A DNA stretch of 64,000 bases from UBA5794 sp963714375 (GCA_963714375.1 CAVQOG010000008.1:558001-622000); one strand, 5' to 3'. Shown: positions 1 through 9,745, counted from the stretch's first letter. The notes: generated by a model not told the origin, from the sequence alone. Program-made: numbers and translations.

Positions 1-1
1 T

Positions 2-247
2 GTCGGGTGGATGACCTACCTGTCGGGATACGACGATCTGGCTGCTGGCTATCTCGAAGCAGCGCTTGAGCGAGATCCCACCTTCCTGACTGCTCGCTGG
101 TTTCTCGGAAACGTATATGTATCCCTCGGGCGGAACGACGAGGCGATCGTGATGCTCGCGACCGTGGCATCGTCTGATGACACCCCTCAAGAGATCAAGG
201 ACCTCGCTCTTGAACTCATAGCCACCCTGCGTGAAACCGATGGGTAA
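2..247 (+). CDS. TPR-like protein, C-terminal fragment
   Basis: Partial gene: the frame is open from the left edge, so only the last ~81 residues are seen. The visible part reads as a tetratricopeptide-type helical hairpin: a YLEAALERDP segment followed by TARWFLGNVYVSLGRNDEAI, the usual TPR spacing of small and large residues. It overlaps the next gene, a membrane-anchored TlpA/CcmG-like thioredoxin, by a few bases. TPR proteins next to CcmG-like proteins are common in cytochrome c maturation loci (CcmI/CycH type), so a role in heme lyase or apocytochrome handling is possible. That is inference from one neighbour. Confidence 0.6.
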   Translation, partial: VGWMTYLSGYDDLAAGYLEAALERDPTFLTARWFLGNVYVSLGRNDEAIVMLATVASSDDTPQEIKDLALELIATLRETDG

Positions 248-842
248 AACGGCGGAACAACGCGGGTCTCGCATGGTGTGGGTTGTTATTGCTGGAGGGC
301 TTGTGTTCCTCCTTCTTGCAATCATCTTCGCGTCCCGGTTTGGATCGGACCCGAGCGTTACGGCATCTCCGCTGCGCGGCCAGCCAGCACCTGATGCGCC
401 GATCGCACTCATGGATGGATCCGGTGAGATATCGGTCGCCGACTACGAAGGGGACATCGTCGTCGTCAACTTCTGGGCGTCATGGTGTCTCGGATGTCGG
501 ACCGAGCACGAAGCACTCACCCAGGCAGCATCCGACTACGAGGCGTTCGACACCACCTTCATCGCGATCAACTACCAGGACACCCCCGACCGCGCCGAAG
601 CGTTCCTCGACGAACTCGGACGAAGCGACGCAACGGTGTACACGGTAGACAAGGGATCAACCACCGCATTCGAGTGGGGTGTCCTCGGCCTTCCCGAGAC
701 GTTCTTCGTTGACCGAGATGGCATCGTCGTTGGAAAGGCGTCGGGCCCTGTCTCGTACGGACTCCTCAGCGCAACCATCGACAAGATCATTGTCGGCGAC
801 GCGATAGATGATGTCTCGACAGGCGAAGTCGAAAACCGTTGA
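240..842 (+). CDS. TlpA/ResA/CcmG-like membrane thioredoxin
   Basis: Thiol-disulfide oxidoreductase expected to act outside the cytoplasmic membrane, reducing disulfides such as those of apocytochrome c. About 200 residues: a basic N-terminus, one membrane segment (about residues 13-31), a short linker, then an AhpC/TSA-like thioredoxin fold. The redox motif is WCLGC (C83 and C86), preceded by VVNFWAS, and the cis-Pro region is GVLGLPETFFVDRDG. Two starts are possible: GTG at 231 or ATG at 240; I prefer ATG, which overlaps the TPR stop by 8 bases and suggests coupling. The stop codon runs straight into a 7-bp tandem repeat. The fold is clear; the exact substrate is not. Confidence 0.85.
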   Translation: MGKTAEQRGSRMVWVVIAGGLVFLLLAIIFASRFGSDPSVTASPLRGQPAPDAPIALMDGSGEISVADYEGDIVVVNFWASWCLGCRTEHEALTQAASDYEAFDTTFIAINYQDTPDRAEAFLDELGRSDATVYTVDKGSTTAFEWGVLGLPETFFVDRDGIVVGKASGPVSYGLLSATIDKIIVGDAIDDVSTGEVENR

Positions 843-871
843 CGTCTGACGTCTGACGTCTGACTTCTGAC
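841..871. repeat. 7-bp tandem repeat (GTCTGAC)
   Basis: Three full GTCTGAC units followed by a variant (TTCTGAC). The array begins at the TlpA-like stop codon and reaches the 3' end of the convergent DUF2277 gene. It belongs to a window-wide set of intergenic arrays that differ in sequence but all keep a 7-bp period. Confidence 0.8.
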
Positions 872-1072
872 CTACCTAACGACGAGGGACTCCATGAGGC
901 GCTCGGTGGTCGCTGCTACTTCTTCAACGGCGCGGTCGAATGCCGCCTGGTTGTGGACCGCGGGTTTCGTGAAGCCGGATACCTTGCGAACGTATTGGCG
1001 TGCCGCCTCGTCGATTGCGGCGCGGTCGTGGATCTGTTGTCCGTCTCTGAGCCTGTGAATTGATCTGCACAT
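872..1072 (-). CDS. DUF2277 family protein
   Basis: Small cytosolic protein of 66 residues. It starts with MCRSI and carries the family core ARQYVRKVSGFTKPAVHN followed by FDRAVEEVAATTERLM, as I recall for DUF2277, a short actinobacterial and proteobacterial family of unknown function that begins MCRxI. Length is slightly below the usual 80-90 residues because the C-terminal tail is missing. It is transcribed convergently to the TlpA-like gene and divergently from the aminopeptidase gene, with about 80 bases to the latter. No catalytic residues can be proposed. Confidence 0.8.
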   Translation of the reverse strand: MCRSIHRLRDGQQIHDRAAIDEAARQYVRKVSGFTKPAVHNQAAFDRAVEEVAATTERLMESLVVR

Positions 1073-1155
1073 GATGCAACGGTAGCGACCTCCTCAATAC
1101 GGATCTGGCGTCCCTTAGCATCGAGCACAACTGCCAGCCGTTCGAAGGGGAATCC

Positions 1156-3675
1156 ATGGCTTCGGAAGCCGACTACCGTCTGCCACGAATCGTGGTGCCG
1201 AGCCACTATGACATTGTCCTCGAACCGGATCTCGCTGACGCATCGTTCCAAGGATCAGTCACGATCGATCTCGACATTGTCGAACCCACCGCAACCATTG
1301 AACTGCACGCGATCGAGTTGGATCTGCGTTCTGTGACAGTAGCCCAAGGGGCTATCGAACAACAGGGCTCGGTCGAACTCGACGAAGATGCCGAAACAGC
1401 AACGTTCACATTCGACAGGGAACTCTCGTCGGGAAGAGCGGTGCTTGTCATCGATTTCTCCGGCAACCTCAACGACGACCTCCGTGGCTTCTACCGGTCG
1501 GTGTTCACCGACGACGACGGCAACGAACACACCATTGCCACGACCCAGTTCGAGGCGACCGATGCCCGCCGTGCTTTCCCGTGCTGGGACGAACCAGCTT
1601 TCAAGGCAACCTTCCGCACGACGTTGATCGTCGACGACGGTCTGTTTGCCGTCACCAACGCCAGTGAGATCGGCAGAACTGCGCTCGACTCTGGCAAGGT
1701 CGAGGTCCGCTTCGACACGACCATGAAGATGTCGACCTACCTTGTGGCGTTCGTTGTCGGAGAGCTTGTCGCGACCGACCCGGTCGATGTCGGTGGCGTG
1801 CCGCTTCGGATCATCGCACCGCCCGGAAACGAGCACCTCACTGACTTTGCCCTCGACATGGGCGCCCACGCCCTGCGTTTCTTCGCTGACTACTACGACA
1901 TTCCGTATCCGGGAGACAAGCTCGACATGGTTGCGATCCCCGATTTTGCATTCGGCGCAATGGAGAATCTCGGTTGCATCACCTACCGGGAAACGGCGCT
2001 GCTTCTGAATCCTGAGACAGCGACGCAAACCGAGTTCACGAGGGTTGCCGATGTCATCGCACATGAGATTGCGCATATGTGGTTCGGTGATCTCGTCACC
2101 ATGAAGTGGTGGAACGGCATCTGGCTCAACGAGGCCTTTGCGACTTTCGCGGAGATCAAGTGTGTCGATGCGTACAAGCCTGAGTGGAACCGCTGGCTGT
2201 CGTTTTCCGCCATGCGAGCAATCAGTCAAGAGATTGATGCGTTGGCATCCACGCGACCGATCGAGTTTGAGGTCAAGTCTCCCTCTGATGCGAACGCCAT
2301 GTTCGATGTGCTCACCTATCAGAAGGGTTCGTCCGTGCTCCGGATGCTTGAGCAGTACATCGGGGAAGAGACCTTCCGTTCCGGGATCAACGCCTACCTG
2401 AAGAAGCACGCATATGGCAATACCGACACACCTGATCTGTGGGCTGCGTTGGAAGAAGCTTCAGGCGAGCCAGTCGGCCAGATCATGGATACATGGATTC
2501 TTCAGGGCGGCTATCCGCGACTGATTGTTGAACGCGACGGTGACAGGATCCGCCTGACGCAGCAGCATTTCCGCCTCATCGGCGACGGCGACAGCACATG
2601 GCAGCTTCCTGTGTTGTACTCATCATCACAAGGCGACGGGAAGACCCTTGTCGGTGAGGAACCGGTCACAATCGAGGCTGCTGGCGATCTCATTGCCAAC
2701 GCTGGCGGAGAGGGGTTCTTCCGAGTCGGCTACAGCCAGGAGTTGCTGCCCGGTGTCATCGAGAGGCTGCCGGACCTTGATCCGATCGAACGCTACGGAA
2801 TCGTGTCAGACGCATACGCCGCGGTCGTCAAGGGAGATGCGCCCGCTTCGAGCTATCTCAAGCTCGTTGCAGGTCTCAAGGATGAGAACGAGGTCGACGT
2901 GTGGTCGATCGCCCTTTCGGGCGTTGCGAACCTTGACCGTGTCATCTCTTCAGATGATCGATCTGCCATGCAGCGGTTTGTTCGCGACGTCGTGTCGGGG
3001 AAGGTCAATCAGCTCGGCTGGTCGGTTGGCGCAGGCGAATCCGATCGTCAAAGGCAGATGCGTGGGCTCCTGCTCCGCACGTTTGGAGATCTTGGTGCAG
3101 ATCAAGAGACTATCGATACGGCCACTGACGTGTACCGATCCGAAGAACCAGTCGATGCCGAAGTTGCTGATGCTGCGCTGATGATTGTTGCGAGCAGCAG
3201 CAACGCCGGCCTGTTCGACGAACTCGTCGACAAGTCGAAGAACGCAACAAACCCACAGCACACCGTCAAGTACCTGCGCGCGGCCACACAGATTCCGGAT
3301 CCAGGTTCGGCTGAGCGTATGTTCCACATGGTGCTCGATGGTCAGATCAAGACACAGGATTCGTTTTGGGTTCTCGCTCTTCTTGTCGGTCACCGCGACA
3401 ACGGACCGATGATCTGGAAGCTTGTTGAAGACCACTGGGACATGGTGGTCGACACCATGCCTCACGCAAACAAGCGAGGCTTCATCCACCAGCTGCACCT
3501 CCGCTCGGAGCCTGAGGTCGCCGCCTCGATCGAGGCGTGGTTCGAAGACCATGAAATCCCGGGCGGAGCCCGCGCCGTTGCCCAAGAACTCGAACTCCTG
3601 GCTGCGAATGTCGGCCTGCGCGAGCGCGAGGGCCTGCGAATGGGCGACGCAATCCGAGAGCTACTTGCTAAGTAG
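1156..3675 (+). CDS. pepN: M1 family zinc aminopeptidase
   Basis: Metallo-aminopeptidase of 839 residues that removes N-terminal amino acids from peptides in the cytoplasm. Exopeptidase motif GAMEN is at residues 267-271; zinc ligands HEIAH at 303-307 with the third ligand E326 in WLNEAF, exactly the HExxH-x18-E spacing. Domain order is the normal M1 one: N-terminal beta saddle (1-190), thermolysin-like catalytic domain (190-430), a beta linker and an ERAP1_C-like helical C-terminus (about 520-830). The length fits the puromycin-sensitive/PepN group. It starts with ATG at 1156, apparently a stand-alone gene. Substrate preference cannot be read from the sequence. Confidence 0.95.
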   Translation: MASEADYRLPRIVVPSHYDIVLEPDLADASFQGSVTIDLDIVEPTATIELHAIELDLRSVTVAQGAIEQQGSVELDEDAETATFTFDRELSSGRAVLVIDFSGNLNDDLRGFYRSVFTDDDGNEHTIATTQFEATDARRAFPCWDEPAFKATFRTTLIVDDGLFAVTNASEIGRTALDSGKVEVRFDTTMKMSTYLVAFVVGELVATDPVDVGGVPLRIIAPPGNEHLTDFALDMGAHALRFFADYYDIPYPGDKLDMVAIPDFAFGAMENLGCITYRETALLLNPETATQTEFTRVADVIAHEIAHMWFGDLVTMKWWNGIWLNEAFATFAEIKCVDAYKPEWNRWLSFSAMRAISQEIDALASTRPIEFEVKSPSDANAMFDVLTYQKGSSVLRMLEQYIGEETFRSGINAYLKKHAYGNTDTPDLWAALEEASGEPVGQIMDTWILQGGYPRLIVERDGDRIRLTQQHFRLIGDGDSTWQLPVLYSSSQGDGKTLVGEEPVTIEAAGDLIANAGGEGFFRVGYSQELLPGVIERLPDLDPIERYGIVSDAYAAVVKGDAPASSYLKLVAGLKDENEVDVWSIALSGVANLDRVISSDDRSAMQRFVRDVVSGKVNQLGWSVGAGESDRQRQMRGLLLRTFGDLGADQETIDTATDVYRSEEPVDAEVADAALMIVASSSNAGLFDELVDKSKNATNPQHTVKYLRAATQIPDPGSAERMFHMVLDGQIKTQDSFWVLALLVGHRDNGPMIWKLVEDHWDMVVDTMPHANKRGFIHQLHLRSEPEVAASIEAWFEDHEIPGGARAVAQELELLAANVGLREREGLRMGDAIRELLAK

Positions 3676-3708
3676 CAACAACCGAATTCGGCAACCGTAT
3701 TGAGTCGG

Positions 3709-3753
3709 GTTCCTGGGAGTCCAGCACGCTGGTCATCGGTCATCGGTCATCGG
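3709..3753. repeat. Composite intergenic repeat with (GGTCATC)n
   Basis: A lead sequence GTTCCTGGGAGTCCAGCACG runs into three 7-bp GGTCATC units. Very similar lead sequences sit before GTCATCG units at about 44139-44198 and 46742-46853, so lead plus heptamers form a recurring composite element. It lies between the aminopeptidase gene and the hut operon. Confidence 0.75.
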
Positions 3754-3832
3754 CAATCCCGGGCGTCCGCCAGCGGACGCCCACGGTTGTTCCTAGCCTG
3801 CCTGGTGAAGGAATCCGAGGGAAGGACACCGA

Positions 3833-5350
3833 GTGCAGGTCGTTGTTGATGGGTCACCGCTAACGATCGACGAGGTTGTCGCAGTCGCCCACGGTGTGGC
3901 GGAGGTCGTTGTTGGTGACGACCTTGATGCGCGCATGGAACCTGCGGCAGCGCTGGTCAAGCGCGTTGTCGCCGAGGACAAGATCGTCTATGGCATTACA
4001 ACCGGGTTTGGAGCCTTGGCCAGCACGCACATTCCCCGCGATCGGGCGACAGACCTCCAATACGATCTCATTCGGAGTCATGCAGCAGGTGTTGGTGATC
4101 TGATGTCTCGCGAAGTTGTCCGTGCCATGCTGTTGTGTCGTGCGAGAACCCTGGCACAGGGCTATTCGGGGGTTCGACCGGTCGTCGTCAGGAAACTCAT
4201 TGCGCTCCTCACCAACGACATCCTCCCGGCCGTACCAGCGCAGGGATCCGTCGGAGCCTCCGGAGACCTCGCACCCTTTGCGCATCTCGCACTTCCTCTG
4301 ATCGGCGAGGGCTTCGTGCTTTCCGAAGATGGGCAGGTCCCGGCCGCCCCAGTCCTTGAGGCCGCCGGCATTGAACCGCTGGAGCTCCGGCCGAAGGAAG
4401 GGCTGTCCCTGCTCAACGGAACGGAGGGGATGCTCGCCCAAGGATGCCTCGCGGTCCACAGGGCGCGACAACTGGTCGACGCTGATGACGCAGCATGTGC
4501 GCTGAGTGTCGAGGCATTGATGGGATCGACACGGCCATTTGAGAAACGAATCCACGACCTTCGACCGCACAAGGGTCAAGCGGAGTCCGCGAGGCGGATC
4601 CGGCAGCTTCTCGAAGGCTCAGAGATCTCGAAGATGCATCATCACGACTTCACACACAAGGTCCAGGATGCGTACAGCCTCAGGTGCGCGCCCCAGGTCC
4701 ACGGCGCTGTGCGTGACACGATTGCCTATGCCGAGACCGTTTTCACGACCGAGCTCGGTGCGGTTGTGGACAACCCCATCGTCTTTGCCGAAGACGGTGA
4801 TGTGATCTCAGCAGGCAACTTTCATGGACAACCACTCGCCTTTGCACTCGATTTTCTTGCGATCGCCGTCACCGAGCTTGGATCCATTTCCGAACGCCGA
4901 ACCGATCGGCTCCTCGACCCGGATCGCTCAAGCGGGCTCACAGCGTTCCTGGCCACCGAACCCGGCGTGTCGAGTGGGTACATGATCACGCAATACACAG
5001 CGGCCGCGATCGTTGCCGAGAACAAGGTGCTCGCTCATCCCGCGTCGGTCGAATCGATTCCGACCTCGGGGCTCCAGGAGGACCATGTGTCAATGGGATG
5101 GGGTGCAGCGACCAAGCTCGATACGGTGCTGACCAACACTGGTCGGGTCATCGCCGTCGAACTGATGTGTGCTGCTCAAGGTGCCGAGCAGCGGGACGCC
5201 ACTCTGGCGCCCGGAACGGCAGCCGTCAAAGATGTCGTGCGATCCGTATGCGAGCCTCTCGTCGAGGATCGTCCACCGGGCGTGGACATGACTGCGATCG
5301 CAGAACTGATCGAATCGGGTGCCTTCAGCCGCATCGAGATCGGAGCATGA
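3833..5350 (+). CDS. hutH: Histidine ammonia-lyase
   Basis: First enzyme of histidine degradation: converts L-histidine to trans-urocanate and ammonia. The 505 residues match the usual length. The MIO cofactor tripeptide Ala-Ser-Gly lies at residues 142-144, in GSVGASGDLAPFAHLAL, the canonical position. Other family blocks are YGITTGFG near the N-terminus, LLNGTEGM and QEDHVSMG. Start is GTG at 3833, about 10 bases after a GGAAGGA-like ribosome site. It heads the operon hutH-hutU-hutI, with one base between its stop and the hutU start. No hutG or hutF gene and no adjacent regulator is visible, so the last step must be encoded elsewhere. Confidence 0.97.
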   Translation: MQVVVDGSPLTIDEVVAVAHGVAEVVVGDDLDARMEPAAALVKRVVAEDKIVYGITTGFGALASTHIPRDRATDLQYDLIRSHAAGVGDLMSREVVRAMLLCRARTLAQGYSGVRPVVVRKLIALLTNDILPAVPAQGSVGASGDLAPFAHLALPLIGEGFVLSEDGQVPAAPVLEAAGIEPLELRPKEGLSLLNGTEGMLAQGCLAVHRARQLVDADDAACALSVEALMGSTRPFEKRIHDLRPHKGQAESARRIRQLLEGSEISKMHHHDFTHKVQDAYSLRCAPQVHGAVRDTIAYAETVFTTELGAVVDNPIVFAEDGDVISAGNFHGQPLAFALDFLAIAVTELGSISERRTDRLLDPDRSSGLTAFLATEPGVSSGYMITQYTAAAIVAENKVLAHPASVESIPTSGLQEDHVSMGWGAATKLDTVLTNTGRVIAVELMCAAQGAEQRDATLAPGTAAVKDVVRSVCEPLVEDRPPGVDMTAIAELIESGAFSRIEIGA

Positions 5351-5351
5351 C

Positions 5352-7041
5352 ATGACAGACGACACCGCCGCATTCGCCTACGGATCTGGGCCTCGAACTG
5401 TGAAGGCCCCAACCGGTACCGACCTCAACACCAAGGGTTGGCTCCAGGAGGCAGCGCTTCGGTGCTTTCTCAACAACCTTGATCCAGAAGTCGCTGAAAT
5501 ACCGCTCGACCTCGTCGTCTACGGTGGCCGGGGGAAGGCGGCACGGAACTGGGATTCGTTCGATGCGATTGTCCAGAGCCTGACCGATCTCGAATCCGAT
5601 GAGACACTCCTCATCCAGTCAGGCAAGCCCGTTGGGCGGTTTCGCACTCACGAGATGGCTCCGCGGGTACTTCTGGCCAACTCGAACCTTGTGCCGGACT
5701 GGGCGAACTGGCAGACGTTCTGGGATCTCGAGGACGCTGGACTGATGATGTACGGCCAGATGACCGCAGGCTCATGGATCTATATCGGAACGCAGGGAAT
5801 TCTCCAGGGCACCTATCAAACATTCGTTGCGATTGCCCAAATGCGGTTTGGTGGGTCACTCAAAGGCACGTTGACGCTGACGGCGGGTCTTGGTGGCATG
5901 GGTGGAGCGCAACCGCTTGCGGTGACCATGAACGAAGGTGTCTGCCTCGCCGTTGACATCGATCCCGAACGGATTCAGAAACGCCTCGACACTCGATACG
6001 TTGATGAATTCGCCCCAAGCCTCGACGCCGCCGTTGAACGAGCTCTTGAGGCAAAGGCGAACGGGGAGGCCGTTTCGATCGCCGTCGTGGGCAACGCTGC
6101 CGAGGTGTTCCAGGATCTGCTCGACCGCGGCGTCGATATCGATATCGTGACTGACCAGACGTCTGCACATGACCCCCTCAACGGCTATGTCCCTGTCGGG
6201 TTGACCCTCTCGGAGGCCGCCGCGCTCCGAGCTGAAGAACCCGGGGAATATGTCGAGCGGGCCAGGGCATCGATGGCTGCCCACTGTCGGGCGATGGTCG
6301 GCTGGCAGGAAGGCAGGGGCCGAGGTCTTCGACTACGGAAACAACCTCCGAGGTGAGGCACGAGAGGGCGGCTATGCCGACGCCTTCTCGTATCCAGGCT
6401 TCGTCCCTGCATATATTCGGGATCTGTTCTGTGAAGGGCTCGGACCGTTTCGATGGATCGCTCTGTCAGGGGATCCCGCCGATATCCAAGCGACGGATGA
6501 TGCCCTCCGCGAGCTCTTCCCTGACAACGTTCCGCTGCTCAATTGGCTCGACATGGCAGAAGACCGGGTCGAGTTCCAGGGCCTCCCAGCACGTATCTGC
6601 TGGCTCGGATACGGCGAACGCCACAGGGCCGGACTTGCTTTCAACGATCTCGTGCGAACGGGGAAGGTCTCTGCACCGATCGTCATTGGGCGTGACCATC
6701 TCGACTCGGGATCCGTTGCATCGCCGTACCGTGAAACCGAGGCGATGCTCGATGGCTCGGACGCCGTCGCCGACTGGCCGATCCTCAACGCGCTGATCAA
6801 CACTGCCTCGGGTGCTGCGTGGGTAGCCGTCCATCACGGAGGGGGGGTGGGCATGGGCAAGTCGATTCACGCAGGTGCCCAGGTCGTTGCCGATGGAACC
6901 GACGAGGCGGCCCAACGGATCGAGCGTGTTTTGACCAACGACCCCGGGATGGGTGTCATCCGTCACGCCGATGCTGGCTACGAACGGGCGATCGAGGTCG
7001 CCCACGAACGCGGCGTGCGTATCCCGATGCTCGATTCGTGA
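5352..7041 (+). pseudogene. hutU: Urocanate hydratase, split by a single-base frameshift
   Basis: Urocanase (urocanate to imidazolonepropionate, NAD-dependent) encoded in two frames. The first frame (5352-6356) runs from MTDDTAAFAYGSG through GGRGKAARNWDSF, QTAGLGGMGGAQ-type Rossmann sequence and HCRAMVGWQ, then degenerates. The rest (from about 6310 to 7041) continues in the next frame with KAGAEVFDYGNNLR and ends normally. Removing one G at 6308-6309 joins them into about 562 residues, the normal urocanase length. No other damage is seen, and hutH and hutI are intact. So it is either a sequencing/assembly error or a very recent inactivation. Start is ATG 5352, right after hutH; the ORF also extends upstream inside hutH. 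Confidence 0.9.
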
Positions 7042-7048
7042 CCGGACG

Positions 7049-8254
7049 ATGTCCGACCTCCTGATCACGAACATCGGCCAGCTCGTCACGAACGATGGTG
7101 GCATCGATGACCGTCTCGGCATCATCAACGATGCTGCGGTCGGTATCCGTGGTGGTGTGATTGCATGGGTCGGTTCCTCTGGTGAAGTCCCACCCGAGTT
7201 TGCGACCCTACCGATGATTGACGCCCGAGGTGTTGCCATCGTTCCGGGTTTTGTCGACGCACACACCCATGTCGTATTCGCAGGCGACCGCGCCCATGAA
7301 CATGCCATGCGTCTTACGGGAGCGTCCTACGAGGAGATCCAGGAGGCGGGAGGCGGTATCTATTCGACGGTTGCAGCGACGAGAGCCGCCAACCTTGCCG
7401 AACTCGTGCTTGCCAGCCGAGAACGGGTTGTACGCATGCTTGGGCACGGTACGACCACTGTGGAGATCAAGACGGGGTACGGACTTGAAACGCAAACGGA
7501 ACTCAAGATGCTTGATGCGATCGATGCGATCGATGCAAGCCTTCCCATCGATGTTGTTCGGACCTTCCTCGGAGCCCATGTCATCGCCCCCGAGTCTCGC
7601 GACCACCGCTCGGCGTACGTTGAGCTTGTGGCCGGCGAGATGTTGAACGCGGTGTCTGACCGAGTCGATTTCATCGACGTGTTTTGCGACGATGTGGCTT
7701 TCTCGCTCGATGAGACACAGCGGATCATCGAGGCTGGAAAGCGGGCAGGCCTCGATATCAGACTCCACGTCGATCAGCTCTCACACTCGGGTGGCGCCGC
7801 ACTTGCCGCATCCGTCGGTGCGGTAGCGGCCGACCATCTTGACCACGCAACCGATGCCGATCTCACGGCGCTCGCCGCGGCCGGAACCGTCGCAGTCCTA
7901 CTCCCGGGTGTCTCACTCACCATGCAGGAACCGCCACCGGACGGTCGACGGTTTCTTGATGCAGGTGTCACAGTTGCAATCGCGACTGACTGCAACCCGG
8001 GAACGAGCTATGTCGAGACAATGCCGTTCATCATCGCCCTTGCTGCAACGACGTCTGGATTCACACCCCAAGAGGCACTCTGGTCAGCGACCGCAGGGGG
8101 CGCCGCAGCCCTCGGACTCGACGACCGCGGTGTGGTCGCCGAGGGCAAACTTGGTGATCTTGTGATGCTCGACGCATTGTCATACGAGCACCTTGTGTAT
8201 CGGCCAGACGGTGACCTCGTACGCCGTGTCATCAAACGCGGTGTCCCCGTCTGA
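7049..8254 (+). CDS. hutI: Imidazolonepropionase
   Basis: Third Hut enzyme: hydrolyses 4-imidazolone-5-propionate to N-formimidoyl-L-glutamate. Amidohydrolase-fold metalloenzyme of 401 residues. Metal-binding HTH occurs in VDAHTHVVFAGDR; substrate-binding signature is LTGASYEEIQEAGGGI; further ligands are GAHV, HVDQLSHSGG, and the late Asp in ATDCNPGTS. Start ATG 7049 lies 7 bases after the hutU stop; an in-frame upstream ATG at 6953 lies inside hutU and would add a basic tail without homology. Downstream is a 54-bp hairpin repeat. Confidence 0.97.
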   Translation: MSDLLITNIGQLVTNDGGIDDRLGIINDAAVGIRGGVIAWVGSSGEVPPEFATLPMIDARGVAIVPGFVDAHTHVVFAGDRAHEHAMRLTGASYEEIQEAGGGIYSTVAATRAANLAELVLASRERVVRMLGHGTTTVEIKTGYGLETQTELKMLDAIDAIDASLPIDVVRTFLGAHVIAPESRDHRSAYVELVAGEMLNAVSDRVDFIDVFCDDVAFSLDETQRIIEAGKRAGLDIRLHVDQLSHSGGAALAASVGAVAADHLDHATDADLTALAAAGTVAVLLPGVSLTMQEPPPDGRRFLDAGVTVAIATDCNPGTSYVETMPFIIALAATTSGFTPQEALWSATAGGAAALGLDDRGVVAEGKLGDLVMLDALSYEHLVYRPDGDLVRRVIKRGVPV

Positions 8255-8266
8255 GCACCTTGAATT

Positions 8267-8320
8267 CGTTCTGTGGGCTGTAGCCCACCGAAAAGCGCGG
8301 GTTCATACCCTGGGTACGCG
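8267..8320. repeat. Intergenic hairpin repeat, copy 1
   Basis: Contains the perfect palindrome GTGGGCTGTAGCCCAC at 8273-8288, then CCG, a variable stretch and TACCCTGGGTACGCG. A second copy with the same order lies at 9746-9798. It follows hutI and precedes the glycerophosphodiesterase gene. No T-run follows the palindrome, so it is not a classical terminator. Confidence 0.7.
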
Positions 8321-8362
8321 TACGTACACGTGGGTACGCGTGGAGGGGGTAGCCTCGCGGCC

Positions 8363-9160
8363 ATGTCTGTCCGTCCCTATCTCAGTCGTGAGCAGCCGAT
8401 TCGATTCGCCCATCGGGGCAGCAGAATCTTGTGGCCCGAGAACACGCACCATGCGTTTCAGGGTGCAGTCGATCTCGGCTACCGCTACATCGAGACCGAT
8501 ATCAGGGTCACCCGTGATGGTGTGGTCGTGGTGTTTCACGACGAATCGCTCGAACGAACGACGAATGGGGTTGGCCGGATTGTCGACTGGGATTGGGACG
8601 ACCTCAAACGCCTCGACGCTGCATACAACTTCTCACCGGACGGAGAGTCCTTCCCACTTCGTGGTGCTGGTATCGGCATTTCCCGTCTCGACGACACATT
8701 CGACACCTTCGACGATATCAACTTCAACATCGACCTGAAGGGGAAGAACGCCGAATGGGCCGTTGCCGACGTGGTTGTGCGGAAGCGAAAGCAGGACGCG
8801 GTCCTGATCGGTGGATTCATCGACGCCCGAACGGCGCGGTTCCGCAGGATCACGAAGGGTCGCATAGCGACGTCGGCAGGTTCAACAACGGCAACGGCCA
8901 TGTATGCCGCGTCCCGGGTTGGGCGTTCGGTGAAACGAAATGCTGACGCCTATCAGGTCCCACACGACATGAAGGGGGCGAAGATCGACCGGAAACTGAT
9001 CGACGCGATCCACGATGTCGGAGCACAGATTCATCTGTGGACCGTCGACGACCCGACGGACATGCGACGCTTTCTGGACATGGGAGTTGACGGTATCGTG
9101 ACCGACCGGCCAGACATTCTCAACGATGTCCTCAAGGAGATCCACGATGAACAAGGGTGA
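8363..9160 (+). CDS. Glycerophosphodiester phosphodiesterase
   Basis: GDPD-family enzyme of 265 residues, predicted to release sn-glycerol 3-phosphate from glycerophosphodiesters. TIM-barrel motifs are clear: FAHRG with following ENT (ENTHHAFQGAVDLG), ETDIRVTRDGVVVVFHDE giving the metal-binding E-x-D and catalytic H, and the late WTVDDPTDMRRFLDMGVDG block. There is no signal peptide, so it is probably cytosolic (UgpQ-like rather than GlpQ-like). ATG 8363 is chosen because the conserved barrel begins soon after it; the upstream extension is in the repeat. The stop overlaps the MOSC gene by 14 bases, implying coupled translation. Confidence 0.92.
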   Translation: MSVRPYLSREQPIRFAHRGSRILWPENTHHAFQGAVDLGYRYIETDIRVTRDGVVVVFHDESLERTTNGVGRIVDWDWDDLKRLDAAYNFSPDGESFPLRGAGIGISRLDDTFDTFDDINFNIDLKGKNAEWAVADVVVRKRKQDAVLIGGFIDARTARFRRITKGRIATSAGSTTATAMYAASRVGRSVKRNADAYQVPHDMKGAKIDRKLIDAIHDVGAQIHLWTVDDPTDMRRFLDMGVDGIVTDRPDILNDVLKEIHDEQG

Positions 9161-9734
9161 GCACATCGGCGAGATCGTGCGACTTCAGATACAGAAATAC
9201 CCGATCAAGGCCAAGGGAGTGGGCTACATGCCCCAGGGCATCCTCTCGGTGCAGCGAGCCTCAGTGGACGCCTGGGGAATGGTCGGAAAGCATGACGACA
9301 CCTGGGTCATCGATGCCCACCACAAGGCGCACCCTGCCTCGCGGGCCGGCGGTCGACGTCCCCTGTCGGTCGGGTTCACCGGCCACTATGCGCTCATGGC
9401 CGAACGATTCGGGAACGCTCCAGACGGGATTGCTGGCGAGAACATCCTGATCGACGGTCCGCCGCTGTCGCTTGATGACCTTGGTGAGGGACTGGTGATC
9501 GAAACGGCCGATGGCGAGCTTGTCGCGCTGGAACGTCCGAGGGTTGCAGCACCGTGCGTGGAGTTCACCAGCTTCATGCTCGGTCTCGATGTCGTCGCTC
9601 CGCTCGCCGAGATCGAAGGACCCCTTGCCGATCTCCACGACGGCCGTCGCGGCTTCATCGTCGCAGCCGACCACGCGCCCCAAGGGATCGGCATTTCCGT
9701 TGGCGACACGGTGTTTTACGGGTCTGTGGGGTAG
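9147..9734 (+). CDS. MOSC domain protein
   Basis: Protein of about 195 residues with a MOSC (molybdenum cofactor sulfurase C-terminal) fold: GENILIDGPPLSLDDLGEG, and the single conserved Cys in the VAAPCVEFTSFML segment. In this family that Cys handles sulfur or binds molybdenum cofactor. ATG 9147 overlaps the preceding phosphodiesterase gene. The specific role (Moco sulfuration, detoxification of N-hydroxylated compounds, or sulfur carrier function) cannot be told; no molybdenum enzyme gene is nearby. Confidence 0.8.
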   Translation: MNKGEHIGEIVRLQIQKYPIKAKGVGYMPQGILSVQRASVDAWGMVGKHDDTWVIDAHHKAHPASRAGGRRPLSVGFTGHYALMAERFGNAPDGIAGENILIDGPPLSLDDLGEGLVIETADGELVALERPRVAAPCVEFTSFMLGLDVVAPLAEIEGPLADLHDGRRGFIVAADHAPQGIGISVGDTVFYGSVG

Positions 9735-9745
9735 AACGTACCGCT

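Noticed and set aside
1255..2409. 384-residue open frame on the minus strand
   Set aside because: Antisense shadow of the M1 aminopeptidase gene; no ribosome site, no domain, Arg/Gly-rich.
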